Shown piece after piece: positions 7,432 to 14,175 of a DNA stretch of 38,255 nt (within the stretch, counting starts at the first letter, position 1; each line of letters begins with the position of its first letter). A model generated the notes under the pieces. That model saw only the letters and a program-made list of their open reading frames with translations. It had not been told where the DNA came from and made no database searches. Source of the DNA: Candidatus Choladousia intestinavium (lineage in GTDB: Bacteria > Bacillota > Clostridia > Lachnospirales > Lachnospiraceae); NCBI GenBank assembly GCA_018712785.1, contig DVGK01000075.1, positions 1 to 38,255 on the forward strand. The letters run 5' to 3'. The position numbers and the translations under genes were made by a program.

Positions 7432-8433
7432 CTAAAGCGTAGCCTGTCCAAAAGCAAAGAGCGTCTCATTAATCAAAAAGATATCATATTCGCCCGTTTC
7501 CAGAAAATATTTCAGAATCACATCCATTTTATTTGCCATAGACAGCGCGTAGCCTGCCCGTCCCAGAAGGTCCAAAGCCTCGTCCAGGGAGAGGCGGAGA
7601 GCCACAGCCAAAGACAGCACGTTCTGTTTTCTGGGAATATAATCCCGGTTGCTGCGGATCTTGGAAAACAGCTTCCGGTCCATATTGGCCCTTTTATAGA
7701 CCTCCACATCTGTATAGCCCTTCTCATCTATGAGCCGCAGAAGCATTTCCGAAAAGGTCTCTTCCTTCCTGGCAAGAAGCTCCTCCAGCGTTCTTTTTCC
7801 CGCCCCGGGCGCGGCTGAAGGCGTGTACGCTGGGGAGGATGCAGGCGCGCTCTCATAGGTCTGCCAGAATTCTCTCTGCGCTGCCCTGCTTCTTCTTTCT
7901 TCCTCCCGGGCATAGGCGTCGATATAGTGCTGTACATTCCGATACAGCTTTTCGCTGATCTCCACTGCTTTCCGGTCGAACACCACCAGGTAAAGCTCCA
8001 TCTCATGATCCTTCAGAAAGCTTCTGAAGCTTGAAATTGCCGTCTCCAGCGCCTCTTTTCTTGGATACCCGTAGATTCCCGCGGAAATCAGTGGAAAAGC
8101 CGCGGACCGGCATCCTGCCTTCCAGGCCAAAGCCAGGGCATTTCTGTAGGTCTTTGCCAGAAGCTCCCGCTCCCCATAGCCGCCTCCCCTCCAGATTGGT
8201 CCCACCGCATGGATGATATATCTGACCGGAAGCTTAAAGCCTTCCGTCAAAACAGCATGCCCTACGGGACAGGGAGCCAGGGCATCGCAGGCTTTCTGCA
8301 GCTTTTCCGCTCCCGCCCCGGCAAAGATGGCGCCGCAGACGCCGCCTCCCTCCTTCAGCATGGAATTCGCCGCATTGACCACTGCGTCTGTCTTCATGTT
8401 TATGATATTGTTATGTACAATCTGAAACGGCAC
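7432..8433 (-). CDS. Macro domain protein with C-terminal HTH-like domain
   Basis: A 333-residue protein with a GTG start at 8433, supported by GGGGAGG seven bases upstream. Residues 1 to about 160 are a macro domain: IINMKTDAVVNAANSML, GGGVCGAIF, then IIHAVGPIW and PLISAGIYGYP, the blocks that bind ADP-ribose and, in MacroD-like enzymes, remove it from proteins or deacetylate O-acetyl-ADP-ribose. A charged, then Ala/Pro-rich linker (about 170-215) leads to a helical domain (about 220-333). That domain contains YTDVEVYKRANMDRKLFSKI followed by SLAVALRLSLDEALDLLGRAGY, which looks like an XRE-type helix-turn-helix fold. So the protein may couple ADP-ribose sensing to nucleic-acid or protein binding. 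The DNA-binding role is inference. It lies 20 bases after the vWA gene and 32 before the ADP-ribosylglycohydrolase gene. Confidence 0.9.
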   Translation of the reverse strand: MPFQIVHNNIINMKTDAVVNAANSMLKEGGGVCGAIFAGAGAEKLQKACDALAPCPVGHAVLTEGFKLPVRYIIHAVGPIWRGGGYGERELLAKTYRNALALAWKAGCRSAAFPLISAGIYGYPRKEALETAISSFRSFLKDHEMELYLVVFDRKAVEISEKLYRNVQHYIDAYAREEERRSRAAQREFWQTYESAPASSPAYTPSAAPGAGKRTLEELLARKEETFSEMLLRLIDEKGYTDVEVYKRANMDRKLFSKIRSNRDYIPRKQNVLSLAVALRLSLDEALDLLGRAGYALSMANKMDVILKYFLETGEYDIFLINETLFAFGQATL

Positions 8434-8453
8434 CGCACACCTCCCCGGCGGGG

Positions 8454-9110
8454 TTATTTTCTTCTTTTTCTTTCCTCATTCCGCTTCTCAATAGGGGCCT
8501 TCCAGGCGCTTCCCACAGGCGCCGCTCCCATTCGCATGGAGCTTACCGTCTTTGAAACCACCTCATAATTCAGCTGTACGCCTTCCCTGTCGTTCACATA
8601 GGAAGCCGCCCGGTCCGCCCCGATTCCCAGATGGCTCGCTTCCTTGACCGCATCCATATTAGCTCCAAGGAAAAGAAACTCCCAGCCGTATTTTTCTTTC
8701 TGATATTCTATCATCTCTTTTACCCGGCTACAAGAATATTCTCGGCTGGCGTTCTCCAGTCCGTCTGTGGTGATGACGAAAATCACCTGATCCGCCTTCT
8801 GGGAAGGTCCGGCGTTTTTCTGAATACGGATCAGCTTCTGGATGGTCATTCCCACCGCGTCCAGAAGCGCTGTACAGCCTCTGACGTAATACTGCTTTTC
8901 GTTCATGGGCTCCACCTCCTGAATCATCCAATGATCGTGAAGCAGCTCCCACCGATTATCAAAGAGAACGGTGGTGACGTAAGCTCTTCCCGGCTCTCTT
9001 TTCTGCTTCTCCAGCATACTGTTAAAGCCTCCTATGGTATCGCTCTCAAGCCCTGCCATGGAGCCGCTCCGATCCAGAATAAAAACCAATTCTGTTAAAT
9101 TCTTCTTCAT
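8454..9110 (-). CDS. Cytoplasmic von Willebrand factor A (TerY-like) protein
   Basis: A 218-residue protein starting at ATG 9110 behind GAGGAGGAGAG. It is a single vWA domain with a complete MIDAS: DRSGSM (Asp13, Ser15, Ser17), the conserved threonine in GCTALLDAVG and the aspartate in VITTDGLEN. There is no signal peptide or membrane segment, and a basic tail (NEERKRRK) ends the protein. Such small soluble vWA proteins resemble TerY-type proteins, which act as metal-dependent protein interaction modules in stress systems. It leads the operon with the macro and ADP-ribosylglycohydrolase genes, an association that suggests a shared ADP-ribose-linked response. The partner and trigger are unknown. 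Upstream, TACAAT with a poorly spaced TTGCAA leaves the promoter uncertain. Confidence 0.88.
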   Translation of the reverse strand: MKKNLTELVFILDRSGSMAGLESDTIGGFNSMLEKQKREPGRAYVTTVLFDNRWELLHDHWMIQEVEPMNEKQYYVRGCTALLDAVGMTIQKLIRIQKNAGPSQKADQVIFVITTDGLENASREYSCSRVKEMIEYQKEKYGWEFLFLGANMDAVKEASHLGIGADRAASYVNDREGVQLNYEVVSKTVSSMRMGAAPVGSAWKAPIEKRNEERKRRK

Positions 9111-9346
9111 TTCTCTCTCCTCCTCTTTTCCTGCTGCTGTATACATTGTAACCAAAAACGGTTTCAGCTTTTGCAACTTTCTTCCGTGTGTGTTTACTGT
9201 ACTCCTTTTCTGCAGGAAAAGGGTCGCATGGAAAGCGACACCGTCTTCTTTTTCAAATCTACTTGACTTTTTACGCAGGATAAATTACGCTTATAAATAC
9301 ACAGGTGTAATGGCTCCTGACTGACAGGAACCGGAAAGGAGAAAGG

Positions 9347-9748
9347 ATGTACGCAGTATTTGATGAAAGCTTAGTGACAGGAAATGAAATGATTGACAGC
9401 CAGCATAAGGAGCTGATCTCCAAGATCAACGACCTGGTGAAGAGCTGTGAGGCTTCTACCGGTATGGTAACGGCTGTGAATACCTTGGACTATTTGTCTG
9501 AATATACGGATTTTCATTTTTCAGCTGAAGAGAAGCTCCAGGAGGAGATCGGATATCCGAAGCTGGAGGAACATAAAAAGCAGCATGAACATCTGCGGCA
9601 GGTAGTAAAGGATCTCCATGAAATGCTGGTGGACGAGGAAGGTCCCTCCCCCGCCTTCGTGGAGCAGGTGCAGAAAAATGTCATTGAGTGGCTTTACACT
9701 CATATCAAAGGGTTTGACCGCGCTGTAGCGGAATACGCGAAGCAGTAA
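9347..9748 (+). CDS. Bacteriohemerythrin
   Basis: A 133-residue four-helix protein starting at ATG 9347 behind GGAAAGGAG. All seven residues of the di-iron site are present: His20, His57, Glu61, His76, His80, His119 and Asp124. Single-domain bacterial hemerythrins bind O2 or NO reversibly and are thought to sense, store or remove oxygen in anaerobes and microaerophiles. It has no signal peptide, so it is cytosolic. It stands alone on the plus strand, next to the rubrerythrin gene on the other strand, so this is a small oxygen-handling island. TTGACT (9263) and TATAAA (9292) lie upstream but are spaced 23 bases apart, so the promoter is not settled. Confidence 0.95.
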   Translation: MYAVFDESLVTGNEMIDSQHKELISKINDLVKSCEASTGMVTAVNTLDYLSEYTDFHFSAEEKLQEEIGYPKLEEHKKQHEHLRQVVKDLHEMLVDEEGPSPAFVEQVQKNVIEWLYTHIKGFDRAVAEYAKQ

Positions 9749-9753
9749 GGTTT

Positions 9754-9802
9754 AGAGCAGAGAACCGGCGAAGCCTCCAGGGGCCCGCCGGTTCTCTGCT
9801 CT
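9754..9802. terminator. Bidirectional hairpin between hemerythrin and rubrerythrin genes
   Basis: AGAGCAGAGAACCGGCG (9754-9770) and CGCCGGTTCTCTGCTCT (9786-9802) form a perfect 17-bp stem between two convergent genes. T runs are short on both sides, so it is probably a shared terminator acting mainly through stem strength. Confidence 0.65.
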
Positions 9803-9832
9803 TATTCTCTGTATTTCCGTTCCGCTCTGTCT

Positions 9833-10375
9833 TTAATAGTTCTCTGCCTTCAGCTGGAAGTAGCTCTGGGGATGAGCGCATACCGGACACACTTCCGGAG
9901 CCTTCTTCCCGATTACAATATGTCCGCAGTTGGCGCACTGCCAGATCATATCTCCGTCTCTTGAAAATACAAGCCCCTCCTGGATGTTGGCCAGAAGCTT
10001 GCGGTATCTTGCCTCGTGCTCCTTCTCGATGGCAGCCACTCCCTCAAAAAGGAAAGCGATCTCGTCAAAGCCTTCTTCTTTTGCCTCCTTGGCAAACTTC
10101 GCGTACATATCCGTCCACTCGTAATTCTCGCCGTTGGCTGCTTCCACCAGATTCTCCGCTGTGGAACCCACTGCGCCTCCGTTCAGCAGCTTGTACCAGA
10201 TTTTCGCGTGCTCTCTCTCGTTGGCCGCCGTCTCCTCAAAAATGGAAGCAATCTGAACGTATCCGTCCTTCTTAGCCTTGCTGGCAAAATATGTATATTT
10301 ATTGGTTGCCTCGGACTCTCCGGCGAATGCGGTTTTCAGGTTCTGTTCTGTCTTTGTGCCTTTTAATTCTTTCAT
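9833..10375 (-). CDS. rbr: Rubrerythrin
   Basis: A 180-residue protein starting at ATG 10375 behind AAAGGAGG. Rubrerythrin reduces hydrogen peroxide in the cytosol of anaerobes with electrons from rubredoxin or NAD(P)H donors. The N-terminal di-iron four-helix domain shows Glu20 ([12 protein letters not shown]), the EREH pair Glu53/His56 and the second EKEH block in [12 protein letters not shown]. The C-terminal rubredoxin-like domain carries two Cys pairs, WQCANCGH and EVCPVCAH, for a Fe(SCys)4 centre. Length and domain order are standard. Its promoter overlaps a palindromic operator (10402-10426), which fits peroxide or metal-responsive repression. Confidence 0.97.
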   Translation of the reverse strand: MKELKGTKTEQNLKTAFAGESEATNKYTYFASKAKKDGYVQIASIFEETAANEREHAKIWYKLLNGGAVGSTAENLVEAANGENYEWTDMYAKFAKEAKEEGFDEIAFLFEGVAAIEKEHEARYRKLLANIQEGLVFSRDGDMIWQCANCGHIVIGKKAPEVCPVCAHPQSYFQLKAENY

Positions 10376-10401
10376 TTTGTTTCCTCCTTTATGTTAGTTT
10401 T

Positions 10402-10451
10402 AATAATAGTAACCGTTACTGTTATTATACACGTTTTCTCGGAAAAAGCAA
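10402..10451 (-). promoter_or_regulatory. Rubrerythrin promoter with overlapping palindromic operator
   Basis: On the minus strand TTGCTT (10451-10446) and a consensus TATAAT (10429-10424) are separated by 16 bases. An inverted repeat, AATAATAGTAAC (10402-10413) and GTTACTGTTATT (10415-10426) around one central base, matches in 11 of 12 positions and overlaps the -10 box and start point. The AT-rich palindrome is reminiscent of Fur/PerR-family boxes, but it is not an exact PerR box. Confidence 0.7.
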
Positions 10452-10457
10452 GCCTTT

Positions 10458-10928
10458 TTAAAATTCTTTTTTCTGCAATTTTTTCCTCATAATCTCATAA
10501 ACCAGCATATAACCCTCCCCCACAGGCGTAGACCGGTGGCAGAAGGTCTTGTAGCCCCTTTTTTCATAAAAGCCGGCCCCTGGAAGAGAAGCTTCTATCA
10601 GAACCGAGGTTCCTGCCTGCGCGCATTTCTCCTCCAGAAAATCCATAAGGAAACCGCCGTAACCCTTCTTCTGGCAGTCCGTCCGCACAAAGATCCGTGA
10701 GAGATGGTTCCGGCTCCAGGTTCCCGTACCGACCCACTCTCCTCCATCCCGCAGCAGATACACCTTTCCCTGCCGGATATCCTCCAGTATCTGCTCCCTG
10801 CCATGCAGGTTCAGAAAAAAATCCACTACAGGACCTGGATAATAAAAAGGAAATACCTCCCGGATCACCCGAGCCGTAAGCTGATACACCTGATCTGTTT
10901 GATTTTCACGCGCTTGATAAACTTCCAT
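10458..10928 (-). CDS. GNAT-family N-acetyltransferase
   Basis: A 156-residue protein starting at ATG 10928 behind GGGAGGCGG. The acetyl-CoA binding block is clear: LSRIFVRTDCQKKGYGGFLM gives the beta4 strand and the Q/R-x-x-G-x-G/A type pyrophosphate loop, followed by the usual LIEASLPGAGFYEKRGYKTF segment. The substrate (amine of a small molecule, antibiotic or protein) cannot be inferred. Its stop lies about 30 bases upstream of the rubrerythrin promoter, and about 150 bases with a hairpin separate its start from the HPr-like gene, so it may be its own unit or a tail of the whiA operon. Confidence 0.88.
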   Translation of the reverse strand: MEVYQARENQTDQVYQLTARVIREVFPFYYPGPVVDFFLNLHGREQILEDIRQGKVYLLRDGGEWVGTGTWSRNHLSRIFVRTDCQKKGYGGFLMDFLEEKCAQAGTSVLIEASLPGAGFYEKRGYKTFCHRSTPVGEGYMLVYEIMRKKLQKKEF

Positions 10929-11004
10929 ATCCGCCTCCCTATCTCAAAAACCCGCTGCAGGCCGGAGAGCATCCAGCAACTGAATCTCCCGCAAAACCAC
11001 GAAA

Positions 11005-11040
11005 GGACATTTCAGCATAATTCCCCATGCCAAAATGTCC
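11005..11040 (-). terminator. Hairpin after the HPr-like gene
   Basis: GGACATTT (11005-11012) pairs with AAATGTCC (11033-11040), and inside it GCAT (11015-11018) pairs with ATGC (11027-11030), separated by a CA/CA internal loop. On the minus strand it is followed by TTTCGTGG, a short T run. Probable end of the murB-rapZ-whiA-HPr transcript, possibly leaky. Confidence 0.5.
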
Positions 11041-11075
11041 CTCCTTATCTCCTGTCAAACGACACGCCTGTATGT

Positions 11076-11333
11076 TCAGCCTGCTGCGCTCAGATACTTT
11101 TCAATCTTCTGGAGTGCTTCCTCTTCGTCCTCTCCATTGGCAGTCACTACAACCGTCTCCCCCGCTGACAGGCCTAAAGTCATCATCCCCATGATGCTCT
11201 TGGCATTTACCGTCTTGTCTCCAGTCTCAATACGGATTTCACTTGAAAACTGGCTGGCCACCTGTACAAGCAATGCTACAGGACGCGCCTCTAAACCACT
11301 GGGAAGCTGAATAGTGATCTGTTTTTTAGTCAT
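11076..11333 (-). CDS. Crh-like HPr paralogue with Glu at position 15
   Basis: An 85-residue HPr-fold protein starting at ATG 11333, overlapping the end of whiA by 8 bases. The active-site loop reads GLEARPV: Glu15 replaces the histidine that HPr phosphorylates in sugar transport, while Arg17 is kept. The regulatory serine is kept in NAKSIMGMM (Ser46), the site of HPr kinase. This is the same pattern as Crh of Bacillus subtilis, which has Gln15 and Ser46 and also sits beside whiA (yvcL). So it should not carry phosphate in the PTS and more likely acts as a regulator, for example as a CcpA cofactor in its Ser-P form or through binding a metabolic enzyme. The glutamate could also mimic a permanently phosphorylated residue. 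A true ptsH should exist elsewhere in the genome. Confidence 0.9.
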   Translation of the reverse strand: MTKKQITIQLPSGLEARPVALLVQVASQFSSEIRIETGDKTVNAKSIMGMMTLGLSAGETVVVTANGEDEEEALQKIEKYLSAAG

Positions 11334-12297
11334 AATAATTCTCCTCCTTGTTTTGCCTTAGCTCTTCCGCCAACTGGCCTAGCTTTCTCAGCCTGTGATT
11401 CACACCGGATTTTCCCACCGGAGGATCCAACATCTCCCCAAGCTCTTTCAGCGTCGCATCCGGATTCTCCAGACGAAGCCGCGCGACGGAGGCAAGTCCG
11501 GCCGGAAGCTTTTCCAGGCCTTTCACGGTTTCCAGATACCGTATATCCTCCATCTGCCGCACTGCCGCATTCACAGTCTTATTGATATTGGCCGCCTCAC
11601 AGTTTACTTTTCGGTTTACCGCATTGCGCATCTCCCGCACAATACGGATATTTTCCAGGTTCATCAGTGATATATGCGCTTCCATGATGTTGAGCATGTC
11701 AACAATCTGTGCTCCTTCTTTAATATACACAATAAAGGATTTCTTACGCTGTACAATTTTGGCATCAGGCCCAAAAGATCGGATGAAAAACTGAAGCTGC
11801 TCTGCCCTTGCCATGGAGGTACAGACAATCTCAAAATGGTAAGATTTCAGCGGATTGCTGATGGAACCCGCCGACAGAAACGCTCCTCTGACAAACGCCC
11901 GCCGACAGCAGGATTTCTGAACCAGAAGAGAATTTGCCGGAGCCACGTGCTCCGCCACCTCTCCTTCCTCATTCAGCAGTTTCAGACCCTGCAGAACTCT
12001 TACCGTTTCGTGATGATCTCTCACCCAGACTGTATAGATCCGGGTAGATCTCTCGTCATTTTTATGTAAGCAAACGCACACATCACTACTTATATTAAAT
12101 GTTTTTTGCAATAATGTAAAGCACTTTCTTGCAACTGGAAGATTTTCTGTACGGATTCTGAGAGAAAACCTGTTTTCGGCCGATATGCACACATCCGCGC
12201 ACATCCCCGCGATCGCTGCCAGCTCCGCCAGCTGGCAATGTCTGGCTCCCGGCATCCTGTGAGAAAGTTCTTCTTTTACCTCCGCGGAAAATGTCAT
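11326..12297 (-). CDS. whiA: WhiA, conserved DNA-binding regulator
   Basis: A 323-residue protein starting at ATG 12297 behind GAGGAG. WhiA joins an N-terminal domain related to LAGLIDADG endonucleases (here about 1-220, e.g. RRAFVRGAFLSAGSISNPLK) to a C-terminal HTH (about 240-315, with SVARLRLENPDATLKELGEM and SGVNHRLRKLGQLAEEL). In Firmicutes it is found in nearly all genomes and affects cell division and chromosome segregation; in Streptomyces it controls sporulation. It directly follows rapZ with about 14 bases between. The usual intervening gene yvcK (gluconeogenesis/uridine-sugar regulator) is missing here. Confidence 0.96.
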   Translation of the reverse strand: MTFSAEVKEELSHRMPGARHCQLAELAAIAGMCADVCISAENRFSLRIRTENLPVARKCFTLLQKTFNISSDVCVCLHKNDERSTRIYTVWVRDHHETVRVLQGLKLLNEEGEVAEHVAPANSLLVQKSCCRRAFVRGAFLSAGSISNPLKSYHFEIVCTSMARAEQLQFFIRSFGPDAKIVQRKKSFIVYIKEGAQIVDMLNIMEAHISLMNLENIRIVREMRNAVNRKVNCEAANINKTVNAAVRQMEDIRYLETVKGLEKLPAGLASVARLRLENPDATLKELGEMLDPPVGKSGVNHRLRKLGQLAEELRQNKEENYYD

Positions 12298-12311
12298 ATC
12301 TGTCTCCTCTT

Positions 12312-13169
12312 TCACTTCCGGATATCCCGGTGCTCAAGCTTCACTCCATATTCCGCGTGGCTGCCCAAATACTGGAACAATTTCTCCGCCAGCGTCACGG
12401 AACGGTGCTTGCCGCCAGTACACCCGATGCTGATCACCAGCTGATTTTTCCCCTCTGATACATAGTTGGGGAGAAGAAATTCTATCATATCCTCCAGCTT
12501 TTCAAGAAAGCGGTGGGAAAGCTCAAACCCCATCACGTAATCCTGCACTTCCTGATCCTCCCCTGTCTTGTGCTTTAACTCCGGCACATAGTAAGGATTG
12601 GGGAGGAACCGGACGTCAAATACAAGATCCGAGTCTCCGGGAATTCCATACTTAAATCCAAAGGACAGGACGGTAATAAAAATATTCTTGTATTCCTGGA
12701 GATTCACAAAAATCTTGGCCATAGCTTCCCGCAACTCACGGGTCAGAAGATTGGAAGTATCCAGGATATAATCTGCTTGTTTTTTCAGAAACGCCAAAGC
12801 TTCCCGCTCTGCCCGGATTCCCTCCTCCAGCCGGCCGCTTCTGGCCAAAGGATGACTCCTCCTTGTCTCCTTATATCTCTTTACCAGAACCCCATCCCTG
12901 GCGTCCAGATACAGAATCTCGTACTTCAGACCTTTGCGGGTAAGCTGTTCCAGAACCGACTGAAGCCCTGTAATCTCCCGTCCGCTCCGTATGTCCACTC
13001 CCAGTGCCACCTTGTTGTACTCCCGCTCCGGCGTAAAGGCAAGATCCGCGAATTTTTCCACCAGCGGAATGGGGAGATTATCCGCGCAGAAATATCCTTC
13101 ATCCTCCAGAATTTTCAAAGCCGTACTCTTCCCGGCACCGGACATACCGGTCACAATCACAAACCTCAT
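12312..13169 (-). CDS. rapZ: RapZ/YvcJ-type nucleotide-binding protein
   Basis: A 285-residue protein. The ATG at 13169 is taken as start with GGAGAG ten bases upstream; an in-frame TTG at 13175 would add two residues. The N-terminal kinase-like half has Walker A GMSGAGKSTALK and the GVDIRSG block; the C-terminal half has FGFKYGIPGDSDLVFDVRF and the conserved IGCTGGKHRSVTLAE. In E. coli RapZ is an RNA-binding adaptor for GlmZ decay and senses glucosamine-6-phosphate; in Bacillus YvcJ is a nucleotidase linked to competence. Placement between murB and whiA ties it to cell-wall precursor control. Its start overlaps or abuts the murB stop. Confidence 0.96.
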   Translation of the reverse strand: MRFVIVTGMSGAGKSTALKILEDEGYFCADNLPIPLVEKFADLAFTPEREYNKVALGVDIRSGREITGLQSVLEQLTRKGLKYEILYLDARDGVLVKRYKETRRSHPLARSGRLEEGIRAEREALAFLKKQADYILDTSNLLTRELREAMAKIFVNLQEYKNIFITVLSFGFKYGIPGDSDLVFDVRFLPNPYYVPELKHKTGEDQEVQDYVMGFELSHRFLEKLEDMIEFLLPNYVSEGKNQLVISIGCTGGKHRSVTLAEKLFQYLGSHAEYGVKLEHRDIRK

Positions 13170-13171
13170 TT

Positions 13172-14080
13172 TCAAAACTCTCCAAGCATCTTCACTTCCG
13201 GCTCCAATGTTACACCGGAATTTTCTCTCACCCGGCGCACCACCTCCTGCATTAAGGTTTTCACCTCCGAAGCTGTCGCGTTTCCTTTGTTTATAACAAA
13301 TCCGCAGTGCTTTTCCGACACCTGGGCGTCTCCCACGGAAAAGCCCCGCAGACCTGCTTCCATAATAAGCTTTCCGGCGAAGTAACCCTCCGGCCGTTTA
13401 AAGGTGCTCCCCGCGCTGGGGTACTCCAGGGGCTGCTTGCTGACTCTCTGCGCCCTCAGCTCCTCCATGCGCCTTCGAATCTCTTCCGGTTCTCCTTCCC
13501 GCAGCCGCAGCCTCGCTCCCAGGGCAATCCACCCTTTGGCTGCCACAGCGCTTCTTCTGTACCCGAATTCCATATCCTCCGCCGGAATCCAGCGTATCTG
13601 TCCATCGTGGTCCAGAATCAGGGCTTCCTCTAAGACGTCCTTCAGTTCTCCCCCGTAAGCCCCCGCGTTCATCACCATGGCCCCTCCCAGGGTGCCCGGA
13701 ATTCCTGCCGCGAACTCAAAGCCGGAAAGCCTCGCGTCTCTGGCTTTCGCCGCCACAGCGGAAAGCATAGCTCCCGCCTGGGCTTCGATTCTGTTTCCTT
13801 CTGTCTCAATCCGGCTGAAATTCCGGAAGAGCTGAATCACAACTCCCCTGTAGCCCCGGTCTGAAACCAGAAGATTGCTTCCATTTCCTATAATGTAAAA
13901 GGGTGTCTTGCTCTCCCGGCAGATCTGTACTACTTTTGCTGCCGCCCCGGCTGTCTTTGGCGCTACAAACACATCCGCCGGTCCGCCTATGCGAAAAGTA
14001 GTATGCCTCTTCATCTCTTCCTGTACAAAGACACACTCACTGCCTGCCGCAGCAGACATCGCTTTTATTAAATTTTCCAT
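13172..14080 (-). CDS. murB: UDP-N-acetylenolpyruvoylglucosamine reductase
   Basis: A 302-residue flavoenzyme starting at ATG 14080 behind GGAG at eight bases. MurB reduces UDP-GlcNAc-enolpyruvate to UDP-MurNAc with NADPH in peptidoglycan precursor synthesis. The FAD domain shows TTFRIGGPADVFV, IIGNGSNLLVSDRGYRG and the GIPGTLGGAMVMNAGAYGGE block. The C-terminal part holds the catalytic serine in YPSAGSTFKRPEG and the acidic end LEPEVKMLGEF. Length fits the shorter type II MurB of Firmicutes. It is the first gene of the murB-rapZ-whiA-HPr-like operon, with its own consensus-like promoter. Confidence 0.97.
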   Translation of the reverse strand: MENLIKAMSAAAGSECVFVQEEMKRHTTFRIGGPADVFVAPKTAGAAAKVVQICRESKTPFYIIGNGSNLLVSDRGYRGVVIQLFRNFSRIETEGNRIEAQAGAMLSAVAAKARDARLSGFEFAAGIPGTLGGAMVMNAGAYGGELKDVLEEALILDHDGQIRWIPAEDMEFGYRRSAVAAKGWIALGARLRLREGEPEEIRRRMEELRAQRVSKQPLEYPSAGSTFKRPEGYFAGKLIMEAGLRGFSVGDAQVSEKHCGFVINKGNATASEVKTLMQEVVRRVRENSGVTLEPEVKMLGEF

Positions 14081-14134
14081 CCGGAAATCTCCGTTCCTGC
14101 AGCCGTCCCTTTTGGTCCGGCTGCTGTTTTTCTT

Positions 14135-14163
14135 ATCATACAATAGTTCCCTGGTAAATGCAA
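14135..14163 (-). promoter_or_regulatory. Promoter of the murB operon
   Basis: On the minus strand TTGCAT (14163-14158) and TATGAT (14140-14135) are separated by 17 bases. Between it and the murB start a GCAGCCG/CGGCTGC hairpin (14099-14124) lies in the leader just before the ribosome binding site, and could affect translation. Confidence 0.7.
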
Positions 14164-14175
14164 GGGAACAAATTC

